A stretch of DNA of 38,481 bases from a bacterium. GTDB taxonomy: Bacteria; Vulcanimicrobiota; Vulcanimicrobiia; Vulcanimicrobiales; Vulcanimicrobiaceae. The notes beneath the pieces were generated by a model. The model was not told where the DNA came from and did no database searches. It saw only the letters and a program-made list of their open reading frames with translations. This document shows positions 15,496-23,578 of this stretch, piece after piece. The translations under genes were made by a program, and so were the position numbers. Position 1 is the stretch's first letter. Each line of letters opens with the position of its first letter. The DNA lies in the NCBI GenBank assembly GCA_021781595.1, contig JAJXWN010000005.1:1-38481 (forward strand), written 5' to 3'.

Positions 15496-16166
15496 CTGGC
15501 GCCGCTCTCGGAAAGCACGGAGCGAAGATGCCTCACCATCGCCCCCGGATCGCCGTTGCCGAAGATGCTCGAACCCATAACCGCAACGTCCGCGCCCGCA
15601 GCCGCCAGCAAGCGCAGATTCTCCCGGCCGATGCCGCCGTCGACCTCCAGCTCGCACCTCGCACCGGCGCGGTCGATCAGCGCTCGCGCTTGCCGCACTT
15701 TCTCGATAGCGCGCGGGATAAACGATTGGCCTCCGAAACCGGGGTTCACGCTCATCACCAAGATGAGATCGAGATCGTCCATCAAGTCCTCCAGCATCGC
15801 CACCGGAGTTTGCGGGCAGATCGCGATGCCGGCCTTCGCGCCGAGCGAACGAACATGGGCGAGCAGTCGCTGCGCGTGCGGCGTTGCTTCCAAATGAAAC
15901 GTGATGATATCGGCACCGGCGGTGCGGAACTCATCGACGTATCGCTCCGGTTCGACCACCATGAGGTGACAATCGAACGGCAGTCCCGAGCAGCCTCGCA
16001 GATCTTCGACGATCTTCGGGCCCCACGTGAGGTTCGGCACGAAGCGTCCGTCCATCACGTCGAGATGAAGGTAGTCGGCGCCGGCAGCCTGCACGGCGGC
16101 CACCTGCGCGGCGATGCGTGCAAAGTCGGCCGACAAGAGCGATGGTGCGATCTTCATTTGCGTCAC
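15492..16166 (-). CDS. rpe: Ribulose-phosphate 3-epimerase
   Basis: This is a 224-residue TIM barrel that interconverts ribulose 5-phosphate and xylulose 5-phosphate. The signatures are IAPSLLSADFARI, LHLDVMDGRFVPNLTWGP, FDCHLMVVEPERYV, MSVNPGFGGQSFIP and ELEVDGGIGREN, then a phosphate-binding VMGSSIFGN. The GTG at 16166 overlaps the PASTA-gene stop (GTGA); an ATG three codons later (16157) is an alternative. It is placed after the PASTA gene as in Firmicutes prkC-rsgA-rpe, but without rsgA. Confidence 0.96.
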   Translation of the reverse strand: MTQMKIAPSLLSADFARIAAQVAAVQAAGADYLHLDVMDGRFVPNLTWGPKIVEDLRGCSGLPFDCHLMVVEPERYVDEFRTAGADIITFHLEATPHAQRLLAHVRSLGAKAGIAICPQTPVAMLEDLMDDLDLILVMSVNPGFGGQSFIPRAIEKVRQARALIDRAGARCELEVDGGIGRENLRLLAAAGADVAVMGSSIFGNGDPGAMVRHLRSVLSESGAS

Positions 16167-17245
16167 GTTGCCTTCTTGACGCGGACCGCACCCTGGTAGA
16201 CGTGCGCCGGTTCGCGTCCGAGCCGGGTTTCGCCGACGAGCGTGTGGTTCACGTACATGTCCAGGACCGACGTTCCGACCGTCGTGAGGGTGAACTCGAG
16301 CTTCTGCCCCGGCTGGGCGAAGGCGTCATAGAGATCGTAGCGGCCGGTCGCGTCCGAGACCCGCAGAACTACGCGCAGTGCCTTGCCGGGCCGAACGTTT
16401 TCGATCACGGGTACCGATGCCAGCACCTGTACTTGGCGGATGATGTATCCCGACTCGTTCGGTCCCGCGCTCACCTGCAGCGACACGTCGTCGTACGGAG
16501 CGATCCGTGCGCCGCCGGCGGGCTTCTGCCGGACGACGGCGCCGTGCGGCGGGCCGGCGGTTCCAAATGGCGTCCATACGATCTGCCCGAGCTTGATGTG
16601 ATCTCGTGCCGCCAGCGCACGCGCCTCGTCGACGTCGAGCCCCACGAACGCCGGAACGCGCAGCTGCGCGGCTCCGCCGCTGCTTACCGTCAGCGTAACG
16701 GGGGCGCCGTCGGCGACTCGGCTGAGCGGAACCGGATGCTGCGCGATCACATGGTTTGCGGGCACGTCGTCGCTCCTGGCAAAGACCGTCTGGACGAGTT
16801 GCAGATGCGCATCCGACAGATCCAGACGGGCCTGACGCAGCCCTTGGAAGCGAAGGTCGGGCATCAACTCCGCCTGCATGCCCGTCGAGATCACGAGCGA
16901 TACCTGCCGCCCGGGACGAACCTCCACGCCCGCATCGGGCTGCTGGTCGACGACAACCCCTTTCTGATAGTGCTTGTTGGCAGAGGCGGCGGTTACCGCC
17001 GGCTTCAGGCCGAGCCGGACGACCTCGGCCTCGGCGTCCGGCAGCGTTTGACCGACGAACGACGGGAGCCTCACGAGCGTCCCAGTCGGGATGACGAAGG
17101 AGACGATCGCGTGGCTAAACCAGACGACGACTCCTACGAAAACCGCAAGCACGATCGGAAAGACCCAATCCTGCGGGATATACCGTTCGATGAGGTTCGG
17201 CCGCGATTGCCGGCCGTGCTTCTCCGTAACGGGATCGGCAGGCAC
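16163..17245 (-). CDS. Membrane-anchored triple-PASTA protein without kinase domain
   Basis: This is a 360-residue protein. A short cytoplasmic N-terminus (1-27) and one transmembrane helix (about 28-51) come first. Three PASTA-like repeats follow at about 56-122, 126-189 and 195-261. Each has the typical start (VRLPSFVGQTLPDAEAEV, LMPDLRFQGLRQARLDL and LRVPAFVGLDVDEARAL) and a Q.P..G..V end. A beta-rich tail of about 100 residues completes it. PASTA domains bind peptidoglycan or muropeptides in PrkC/PknB kinases and PBPs. The cytoplasmic part here is too short for any kinase, and no kinase gene adjoins. It sits directly before rpe, the PrkC position in Firmicutes. A sensor or scaffold for cell-wall synthesis is inferred. 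Confidence 0.8.
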   Translation of the reverse strand: MPADPVTEKHGRQSRPNLIERYIPQDWVFPIVLAVFVGVVVWFSHAIVSFVIPTGTLVRLPSFVGQTLPDAEAEVVRLGLKPAVTAASANKHYQKGVVVDQQPDAGVEVRPGRQVSLVISTGMQAELMPDLRFQGLRQARLDLSDAHLQLVQTVFARSDDVPANHVIAQHPVPLSRVADGAPVTLTVSSGGAAQLRVPAFVGLDVDEARALAARDHIKLGQIVWTPFGTAGPPHGAVVRQKPAGGARIAPYDDVSLQVSAGPNESGYIIRQVQVLASVPVIENVRPGKALRVVLRVSDATGRYDLYDAFAQPGQKLEFTLTTVGTSVLDMYVNHTLVGETRLGREPAHVYQGAVRVKKAT

Positions 17246-17263
17246 GTTAACGCGCGCTCTCGA

Positions 17264-18004
17264 TCATGCGAGCGCCTCGAGCGCGGCATCGGTAAGCTCG
17301 ATGTTGGAGAATACGCGCTGGGCGTCTTCGTGATCTTCGAGTGCCTCGAGGAAACCCAGCGCCTGCCCCAGCTCGGCGCCCTCGAGAGCGACCTTGGTCT
17401 TCGGGCGCATTCCCAGATACGCATCGGAGATCTTCATTCCTCGTCCGCCGAGCGCATCGCGCACGTCGCGCAGCGCGGTGGGTATCGTGTAAATCTCCGC
17501 CGGCTCGCCGTATTCCAGATCGATCACTCCATCGACCAGGAGCTCTTCCGTAAACGCGTCTTCCGCCTTGCCCCTCGGATCGACGACGAGTATGCCGACC
17601 GGGTCGAACATCCACGCCACGCTTCCGGTCTCGCCAAGCGTCCCGCCGTGCTTGCCGAACAGGAAGCGCAGCTCGCCCGCAGTCCGGTTCCGGTTGTCGG
17701 TCGCCGCGTCGATGACGGCGGCAACGCCATGCGGGCCGTAACCTTCGTAGCGGATCTCTTCGATCTCCCGCCCGCCGGCACCGGTCGCGCGCGCTACCGC
17801 TCGCTTGACGTTGTCGGCCGGCATGTTGTTCTCGCGCGCCTTTTCGACTGCCATCTTCAAGCGGTAGTTGGCGTCCGGATCCGGCGAACCCGATTTGGCC
17901 GCCAGGATAATCTCTTTGCTCAGTTTGGTGAAGAGCGCGCCGCGCTGGGCGTCGACCTTGCCCTTGCGCAAACGAATGTTATGCCACTTGGAATGCCCAG
18001 ACAT
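17264..18004 (-). CDS. yebC: YebC/PmpR family regulatory or translation-related protein
   Basis: The 246-residue protein has the diagnostic start MSGHSKWHNIRLRKGKVDA, then FTKLSKEIILAAKSG, NMPADNVKRAVARATG, YEGYGPHGVAAVIDA, TDNRNRTAGELRF and the GETGSVAWMFD segment. Family members are DNA-binding regulators, and more recently some have been implicated in relief of ribosome stalling. The ATG at 18004 matches the family start. It is embedded between the glycosyltransferase and the PASTA gene; the usual ruvC-ruvA-ruvB neighbours are absent. Confidence 0.94.
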   Translation of the reverse strand: MSGHSKWHNIRLRKGKVDAQRGALFTKLSKEIILAAKSGSPDPDANYRLKMAVEKARENNMPADNVKRAVARATGAGGREIEEIRYEGYGPHGVAAVIDAATDNRNRTAGELRFLFGKHGGTLGETGSVAWMFDPVGILVVDPRGKAEDAFTEELLVDGVIDLEYGEPAEIYTIPTALRDVRDALGGRGMKISDAYLGMRPKTKVALEGAELGQALGFLEALEDHEDAQRVFSNIELTDAALEALA

Positions 18005-18044
18005 AGGCTATGACGCTTCGCCCTCGATGCCCCGGCCTCCGGCT

Positions 18045-21000
18045 TCAAATCCAGTCGTTCCCCATCAACCCGTGCCACATGCGCGCGTTCCACTGATCCC
18101 AGTGCAAGGGCACCCCGGCCAATATCGGATAGAACCAGACGAAGGCGACGCCCACGGCGACGACGTAGGCGGCGACGCCGATCCGCGAAAAGAGCTGGGC
18201 ATCCTTGTTGAAGTCGCCCCAATGCCATAGGCGCTGCAGCACGATCGCGTTGCACAGGCATATCAACGGGATATCGACGTAGAAGTGATAGGCGAACGTG
18301 ATGCGCGGAGAGCGCGACCACGGCAGCCATTGCAGGAGGTACGCGAGCACTAAGAGCGCGTAGCCTTTGTCGCGCTCGCGCCAACCCAGATAGCCGACGA
18401 CCGGCACGGTGAACAAGCCGAACCACAGCAGGATCGGGTTTGGCAGCGAGATGATCTCCGCAACGCAGCACGCATTCGGCAAACTCGCATTCAACCCGGA
18501 TCGCAGATCGTTCCAATAGTAGGCGATCGGCCGCAGGTCGAGCGGCCACTGCCACCAAACCGATTGGTAGGGATGGGTCGCCTTGAGCGTGTCGTGGTAC
18601 TCGAACATGGTGTATTGCCGGTAGACCAAATCCGTGATGTTCTTGATCTCGATCTGGCGTATGAAATCGGGTATCCAGATCAGCACGTAGACCGTCATGC
18701 TGATGAAGACGATCGCCGTCAGCGCTACGTCCAAACGAAAACCGAACGGATTACCCCACACTTTCGCGCGCTTGGGGTTCAGATAGCGCTGCAGCCACAC
18801 GCCGATGATGACGACGAAGGAGACGCCGTAGGCCATCACGCCGTACCACTTGCTTCCGACCAGCAGCCCCAAGAGGACGGTGAAGGCGACCAGCCACGCC
18901 GTCGCATGTCTCCCCTGCTCGCGCTCCCCGGACTCGTTTTCGAGCAGGCCAGGCGAGAAAACGGCCGTTCCCACCGGCGTCCGGTAGGCGGCCGTACCCG
19001 CACGGTCGTAGGCGATCTCGAGATCTTCGTCGCGCAGCACCAGCCCTCGCCTATCGGCCTGCGTGAGCGTTCCGGCCGCCGGCGTCTTGCGCGCCGAATC
19101 GATCGATCCGCCATCTGCCGTATGCAGCCTCGAGGCCTGGCCGTCGCGTAGCAGAAACGATCCATCCGGATAGCTCGCGAAATCACCGCTCGCGCCAAGG
19201 ATCTTCGGAACGAGCCAGAGCCTAACCAGCAGATAGATACCCAGCGCAAAGTAGAGACCGGTGACGACGAACGCCGCACGTGACTGGTGCGTCGGCACGC
19301 AGACCAGCGCCGATAACGCAAACCCGCCGACCGCGGCCGCGAGCCCCGAGTAGAAGATGCGGTCGCCCCGGCGCAAGCCTTCGTAGCGCCGCACGGTCGA
19401 CTGCGATGCGATCCAATACCGGTAGAATGCGTAAAGCGTACCGAGCGAAAAGACGATGACGATGCCTTCGGGCGTCGCGATACGAGACTGCACGAAGTGC
19501 ATCCCGTCGAAGGTCAGCAGCAGCGCGGCGCAGGAGGCAAAGAGCGTGGAGCGTGTGATGCGCTTGGCGAACGCATAGAGAATGACGACGACGATCGCGC
19601 CGAACAGCACGTCGAGAAACCGCCATCCATGGGGGTTGTCGCCGCCGTGCATCCCGCCGAAGAGCATCGTCGAGAGGGTGATGATGAGCTTCGTGAGCGG
19701 CGGGTGCGTGTTCTCGTAGATGTATTTGTGCGTCAGATACTCTTCGGCCGCCCGAGCGAAGTATATCTCGTCGAAATATTTCTTGTTCGGCAGCCAGTAG
19801 TTGACGAACGAGAGCACGAACGAAAAGGCGCCGATCGCACCGGCCGCCAGATAGTCGAGTGGCCAACGCATGCTCGCCAGACCCTCGCGCGGATCGAACC
19901 ACGTTCGCGGTTTTGGCAGATCGGCGGCGTAGGGGCGCGCCATCGCATCGGCGCCGGCGTCGCTCCCGAGAAAGACGTATCCCAGGAAAAAGAAGACGAG
20001 CACGTTGAGCAGCGAGAGCGGGTGCGTCACGATCGGGATCAAGTCGAACGGGTTGACGTTCGGTACGTGCTTGGTCACGACCGTAAGGTAGTAGTAGGAG
20101 TACCCTAGATTGACGAAAAGCGTCGTCGAAAGAATCAGCGCGCTCCACAGATAGCGCCGTGCGAACGGTATTGCGGCGATGACGAAGGTCAGGCCGTCGA
20201 AGACGTAGCGCTCGTGCATGCGCGTGGAGAGCATGTAGAAGGCCAGCTCGAGCAGCGCCGCCGATTCCAGCAGCGCGCGGTCCGTGCGGATCTGCGCGTA
20301 CCGGACGAGCGTGAGGATGCTGGCCGCGCCCAGCAAGAGAAGACCCCAGGCCCACTGCGGCAGAAACCAGACGGTCTGGCTATCGGGCTGCCAGAACGGC
20401 CACTTGATCGTCCACAGATTGAACGCGTTGACGGAGTTGAACGGGTAGACGTTCTTGCCGAACTCGTATTTTTCGTACAGCCACCGGAAGACGGCGACCG
20501 GGTCGGCCGCGGGGTGGAATGGCACGGCAACGATATAGGCCAGCAGGAGCGCACCGGCGATGCCCGCCGCGGTCGCCGTCAAGCGCCTGCGTAACTGCTG
20601 GGGCGAAACGAACGCAAAGACGAGAAAGAGCGGGACCAGGAGCGCGGCCTGGGGCTTGACGAGCATCGAAGACGCGATGGCGATCCAGGCGCCGAAGATC
20701 GGCCACGAAAAGCCCTCCTGCTCGTCGCCGGAGCGCAGCACGAGGTAGACGGCCAGCAGCGCGAGCCCGGCAGCGATGGAGTCGACCTGCCCCCACACAG
20801 CCGAGATGAAGATCATCGCGGGGTTGAAGACGAAGAGCGCCGCGGCGGCCAGTGCCCAGCGATCGCTCGCGAAGCGCCGCACCAAGGCGAAGAGGAGCGC
20901 TCCGTCGACCAGATCCATCAGGATCGCGGGCATCTTCACCAGCCACTTGAGCAGTGGAAGGTCGCCCGCCTGTGCGAACGGCGCATAGATATGCCCCACC

Positions 21001-21206
21001 GCCCAGAGCACGTAGAAATAACCCGGCGGGTAGTCGGCGAAGCCAGCCTTCGAGTAAAACTGCGAGAGCGGGTGTGAGGCGAGGGTGAGCGCCCACGACT
21101 CGAACGAGCTGATGTCGTTCTTGAAGCCCTCGCTGCTTATGAATACCAGCCTCAGGATGAAGCCGACGGCCAAGATCAGATAGAGGCGCACGCGCGTAAC
21201 GGCCAT
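18045..21206 (-). CDS. Double GT-C glycosyltransferase with C-terminal PMT-type half
   Basis: This is a polytopic protein of 1053 residues. Residues 1 to about 410 form one GT-C glycosyltransferase: an acidic loop after the first helix (FKNDISSFESWAL), FADYPPGYFYVLW, NPAMIFISAVWGQVDS, MLVKPQAALL and MHERYVFDG. From about residue 445 a second GT-C unit of protein O-mannosyltransferase type begins, with YFDEIYFARAAEEYL (478-483 holds FDEIYF), ENTHPPLTKLIITL, NPHGWRFLDVLFG and FDGMHFVQSRIA. A soluble loop of about 100 residues (about 668-768) lies in the C-terminal half. It probably transfers sugars from polyprenyl-phosphate donors outside the membrane. The ATG at 21206 has GAGG before it; a GTG at 21275 overlapping the previous stop is an alternative. 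The neighbouring polyprenyl synthase fits a lipid-linked donor. Confidence 0.82.
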   Translation of the reverse strand: MAVTRVRLYLILAVGFILRLVFISSEGFKNDISSFESWALTLASHPLSQFYSKAGFADYPPGYFYVLWAVGHIYAPFAQAGDLPLLKWLVKMPAILMDLVDGALLFALVRRFASDRWALAAAALFVFNPAMIFISAVWGQVDSIAAGLALLAVYLVLRSGDEQEGFSWPIFGAWIAIASSMLVKPQAALLVPLFLVFAFVSPQQLRRRLTATAAGIAGALLLAYIVAVPFHPAADPVAVFRWLYEKYEFGKNVYPFNSVNAFNLWTIKWPFWQPDSQTVWFLPQWAWGLLLLGAASILTLVRYAQIRTDRALLESAALLELAFYMLSTRMHERYVFDGLTFVIAAIPFARRYLWSALILSTTLFVNLGYSYYYLTVVTKHVPNVNPFDLIPIVTHPLSLLNVLVFFFLGYVFLGSDAGADAMARPYAADLPKPRTWFDPREGLASMRWPLDYLAAGAIGAFSFVLSFVNYWLPNKKYFDEIYFARAAEEYLTHKYIYENTHPPLTKLIITLSTMLFGGMHGGDNPHGWRFLDVLFGAIVVVILYAFAKRITRSTLFASCAALLLTFDGMHFVQSRIATPEGIVIVFSLGTLYAFYRYWIASQSTVRRYEGLRRGDRIFYSGLAAAVGGFALSALVCVPTHQSRAAFVVTGLYFALGIYLLVRLWLVPKILGASGDFASYPDGSFLLRDGQASRLHTADGGSIDSARKTPAAGTLTQADRRGLVLRDEDLEIAYDRAGTAAYRTPVGTAVFSPGLLENESGEREQGRHATAWLVAFTVLLGLLVGSKWYGVMAYGVSFVVIIGVWLQRYLNPKRAKVWGNPFGFRLDVALTAIVFISMTVYVLIWIPDFIRQIEIKNITDLVYRQYTMFEYHDTLKATHPYQSVWWQWPLDLRPIAYYWNDLRSGLNASLPNACCVAEIISLPNPILLWFGLFTVPVVGYLGWRERDKGYALLVLAYLLQWLPWSRSPRITFAYHFYVDIPLICLCNAIVLQRLWHWGDFNKDAQLFSRIGVAAYVVAVGVAFVWFYPILAGVPLHWDQWNARMWHGLMGNDWI

Positions 21207-21271
21207 TTGATCCTCGCTCCGGCCGGGCGGTCGGGCGCTTGCATTCGCAGTGCTCAAAGTCGGCGTTCTCC

Positions 21272-22243
21272 TCACGATGACGGCAGGGCGTTCAGCGTTC
21301 CCAACAAAAAGTCGCGAACGCCGGCGACGGGGTGATGCCGTACGACGGCGAGATGTTCTGCAAGAGCACGCTCCGCGGCCTCTCGCGCCCCAACGGCATC
21401 GAGCGCCGCGATAACCGCGGTCACCGCCGGCTCATCCAACGTCTCCAAGCTCGCGTAGGCCGCGGCTATGCGCTCGCGCTCCGGAGAAGACGCCGTCTGC
21501 AGCGCCCATGCCACCGGAAACGTCCATTTCCGGCGGGCGATGTCGTTACCGACGACTTTCCCCGTCGCATCGCTGGAAGCCCAGATGCCCAGGACGTCGT
21601 CGCGAATCTGGAAGGCCATGCCGTAAGCGCGGCCGAGTTTTCGGTAACGCTCGGCCGCAGCGTCGTCACACGAAGCGCAGAGCGCTCCGAGCTCGCACGC
21701 CGCGCCGAAGAGCGCCGCCGTCTTGGCCGCAATCATGCGGTCGTATTGCTCGAGCGTCACGTGCGGCGATCGTTCGAAGGAGAGATCGAGCGACTGGCCA
21801 TCGCACATGACCAAGTGCGCTCCGTGCAACACCCCAATCATTCGCAAGACGCGGCCGGACGGGTGCTGCGCCGCGGCCTCCGTCAGCGCGAGGACGCTGA
21901 GCGCGCAGAGCGCGTCGCCGGCGTTGACTGCAGAGGCGACGCCGTTGCGCGACCAAAGCGTCTGGCGCCCGTGGCGCAATGGATCGCAATCCTCCACGTC
22001 GTCATGCACGAGCGAGTAATTGTGCAGGATCTCGATGGCGGCGGCCGGACCGAGCGCGCCGTCGAGATCGCCGCCTTCGGCCAACGCAACGCGCATCACC
22101 AGACTTGGGCGCAGCCTCTTCCCTCTGCGAGCCGGACCATATCCCCCATAGCCGAAATGGTAGAGCAGCATATCGGCGATCTCTCGAGATCCCCGATAGC
22201 GCCTGATGCACGCTTGCAGATGCGCCTCGAAGCGATCAAGCAT
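21272..22243 (-). CDS. Polyprenyl (probably geranylgeranyl) diphosphate synthase
   Basis: This is a 323-residue all-helical prenyltransferase. The first Asp-rich motif is DDVED in YSLVHDDVEDCD, followed by RHGRQTLW. The second is QIRDDVLGIW, with GKVVGNDIARRKWTFP after it, where the usual lysine motif lies. There is no two-residue insertion in the first motif, and a Tyr stands five residues before it. In chain-length rules for this family that pattern favours a C20 product; this is inference. It condenses isopentenyl diphosphate from the MEP pathway, part of which (ispD/ispF) is in this window. The ATG at 22243 has GGAG upstream and overlaps the plsC end by 8 bases; an upstream TTG (22258) is less likely. 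Confidence 0.87.
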   Translation of the reverse strand: MLDRFEAHLQACIRRYRGSREIADMLLYHFGYGGYGPARRGKRLRPSLVMRVALAEGGDLDGALGPAAAIEILHNYSLVHDDVEDCDPLRHGRQTLWSRNGVASAVNAGDALCALSVLALTEAAAQHPSGRVLRMIGVLHGAHLVMCDGQSLDLSFERSPHVTLEQYDRMIAAKTAALFGAACELGALCASCDDAAAERYRKLGRAYGMAFQIRDDVLGIWASSDATGKVVGNDIARRKWTFPVAWALQTASSPERERIAAAYASLETLDEPAVTAVIAALDAVGAREAAERALAEHLAVVRHHPVAGVRDFLLGTLNALPSS

Positions 22244-22826
22244 CGGCGGTCTCCGCAAGCACGTGGATCTCGCTCATGATGCGCTCCGTGAACGTTCGCA
22301 GGTCTTCGCGCGTGGCTTTGCGATCGTGCGGTAGGTAGAGCGGCTTGCCGAAGATGACGGAGATGCGGTGGAGGCGGCCCGCGCGGTCGCTCCCCGAAAC
22401 GCACGCCGGAACGACCGGCGCGCGAGCGAGCGAGGCGAGCAACGCCACCCCTTCGCGCACCTGCGCCGCTCCGGTGAGGTTGCGCGTGCCTTCCGGAAAG
22501 ATCCCGACGGCTCCGCCCGCGCGGAGCAGGGCGACCGATCGCTTGATCGCGCCTGAGGCACTCCCCACTCGATCGACCGGATAGGCTCCGACGGAACGGA
22601 TAACCGCACCCAACACGGGGATCCGGAAGAGTTCCGCCTTCGCCATGTAGGAGAGACGCCGCGGGCACATCACTCCCAGCGCCGGCGGATCCAGGTAGGA
22701 GAGGTGATTGCACGCGACGATCAAGGGACCGCTGCGCGGCACGTTCTCGATGCCGCGCCCTCGTATGCGCCAGAGAGCGCGAAAGATGGGTATCAGCAGG
22801 CCCTTTGCGACGTCGTACGTCTTCAT
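22236..22826 (-). CDS. plsC: 1-acyl-sn-glycerol-3-phosphate acyltransferase (PlsC family)
   Basis: This is a 196-residue acyltransferase. The catalytic NHxxxxD motif is NHLSYLD, with the other blocks as KAELFRIPVLGAVIRSVGAYPVDR, FPEGTRN and the late VPACVSG. It acylates lysophosphatidic acid to phosphatidic acid, downstream of the PlsX/PlsY route. The ATG at 22826 overlaps the cmk stop (ATGA). The cmk-plsC pairing is common across bacteria. Confidence 0.92.
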   Translation of the reverse strand: MKTYDVAKGLLIPIFRALWRIRGRGIENVPRSGPLIVACNHLSYLDPPALGVMCPRRLSYMAKAELFRIPVLGAVIRSVGAYPVDRVGSASGAIKRSVALLRAGGAVGIFPEGTRNLTGAAQVREGVALLASLARAPVVPACVSGSDRAGRLHRISVIFGKPLYLPHDRKATREDLRTFTERIMSEIHVLAETADA

Positions 22827-23500
22827 GCGGCCGGATCGACAATCGCGCAGATCCGGTCGACGACGGCGGCGGCGCTCATCGCGCTTGAATCGATGACGAC
22901 CGCGTCGCGTGCCGGCCGCAGCGGAGACGCGGCACGGCTCTCGTCCAGCCGGTCGCGCTCTTCGATCTCCGCCGCCAGCTCGTGCGCGTTTACGTCGACC
23001 CCCATCGTCTCCATCTGCCGGCGGCGGCGCTGCACTCGCGCCTGCACCGATGCGGTCAAGAAGATCTTGTGCGGCGCGTCGGGCAGGACGACGGTGCCGA
23101 TGTCGCGACCGGCCATCACCACCGGCCCCGCTTGGGCGATACGGCGCTGCTCGCGCACCATCGCCTCTCGGACAACGGGCTGCGCCGCGATCGTCGATAC
23201 GACCGAAGTCACGGCGTTGGACTGCAGCGCCTCCGGTGTGAGTTCCTCGCCGTCGGCGCGGATCCGAAAGCCGAGCGGTGCCGCGCGGTCGAGTTCCACG
23301 CCGATGGCGTGCTGGTCGATCAGGCGAACCAGCGCGCTCTGGTTGTCGAGGTCGGTTCGCGTGTTCAAAGCGACGTAGGCGAGCGCGCGATACATCGCGC
23401 CCGTGTCGAGGTACAGAAGGTTCAGCCGGTCGGCAAGGCAGCGCGCGACCGTCGTCTTACCCGAGGCCGCAGGCCCGTCTATGGCGATCTGCAAACGCAT
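22823..23500 (-). CDS. cmk: Cytidylate kinase
   Basis: The protein is 225 residues and phosphorylates CMP/dCMP. It starts with IAIDGPAASGKTTVARCLA (P-loop), followed by LLYLDTGAMYRALAYVAL, VVMAGRDIGTVVLPDA and KIFLTASVQARVQRRR. DRLDESRAASPLRPARDAVV follows in the lid and substrate region. The ATG at 23500 is the family start, although the frame is open far upstream. It is the first gene of the minus-strand train and is divergent from radA with a 78-bp spacer that must hold both promoters; I see no clear consensus boxes there. Confidence 0.95.
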   Translation of the reverse strand: MRLQIAIDGPAASGKTTVARCLADRLNLLYLDTGAMYRALAYVALNTRTDLDNQSALVRLIDQHAIGVELDRAAPLGFRIRADGEELTPEALQSNAVTSVVSTIAAQPVVREAMVREQRRIAQAGPVVMAGRDIGTVVLPDAPHKIFLTASVQARVQRRRRQMETMGVDVNAHELAAEIEERDRLDESRAASPLRPARDAVVIDSSAMSAAAVVDRICAIVDPAA

Positions 23501-23578
23501 GGTTGGCACCGAACCCGCATTTCTACCCCGAAAAGCCAAAGCATTTAGAAGCCCGGCGCGCGGGGCCCGAGGAAGCGG

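Noticed and set aside
16118-18013. 631-residue + strand open frame
   Set aside because: It is antisense to the PASTA gene and yebC, both of which have recognisable families. It has no ribosome binding site and no family resemblance.
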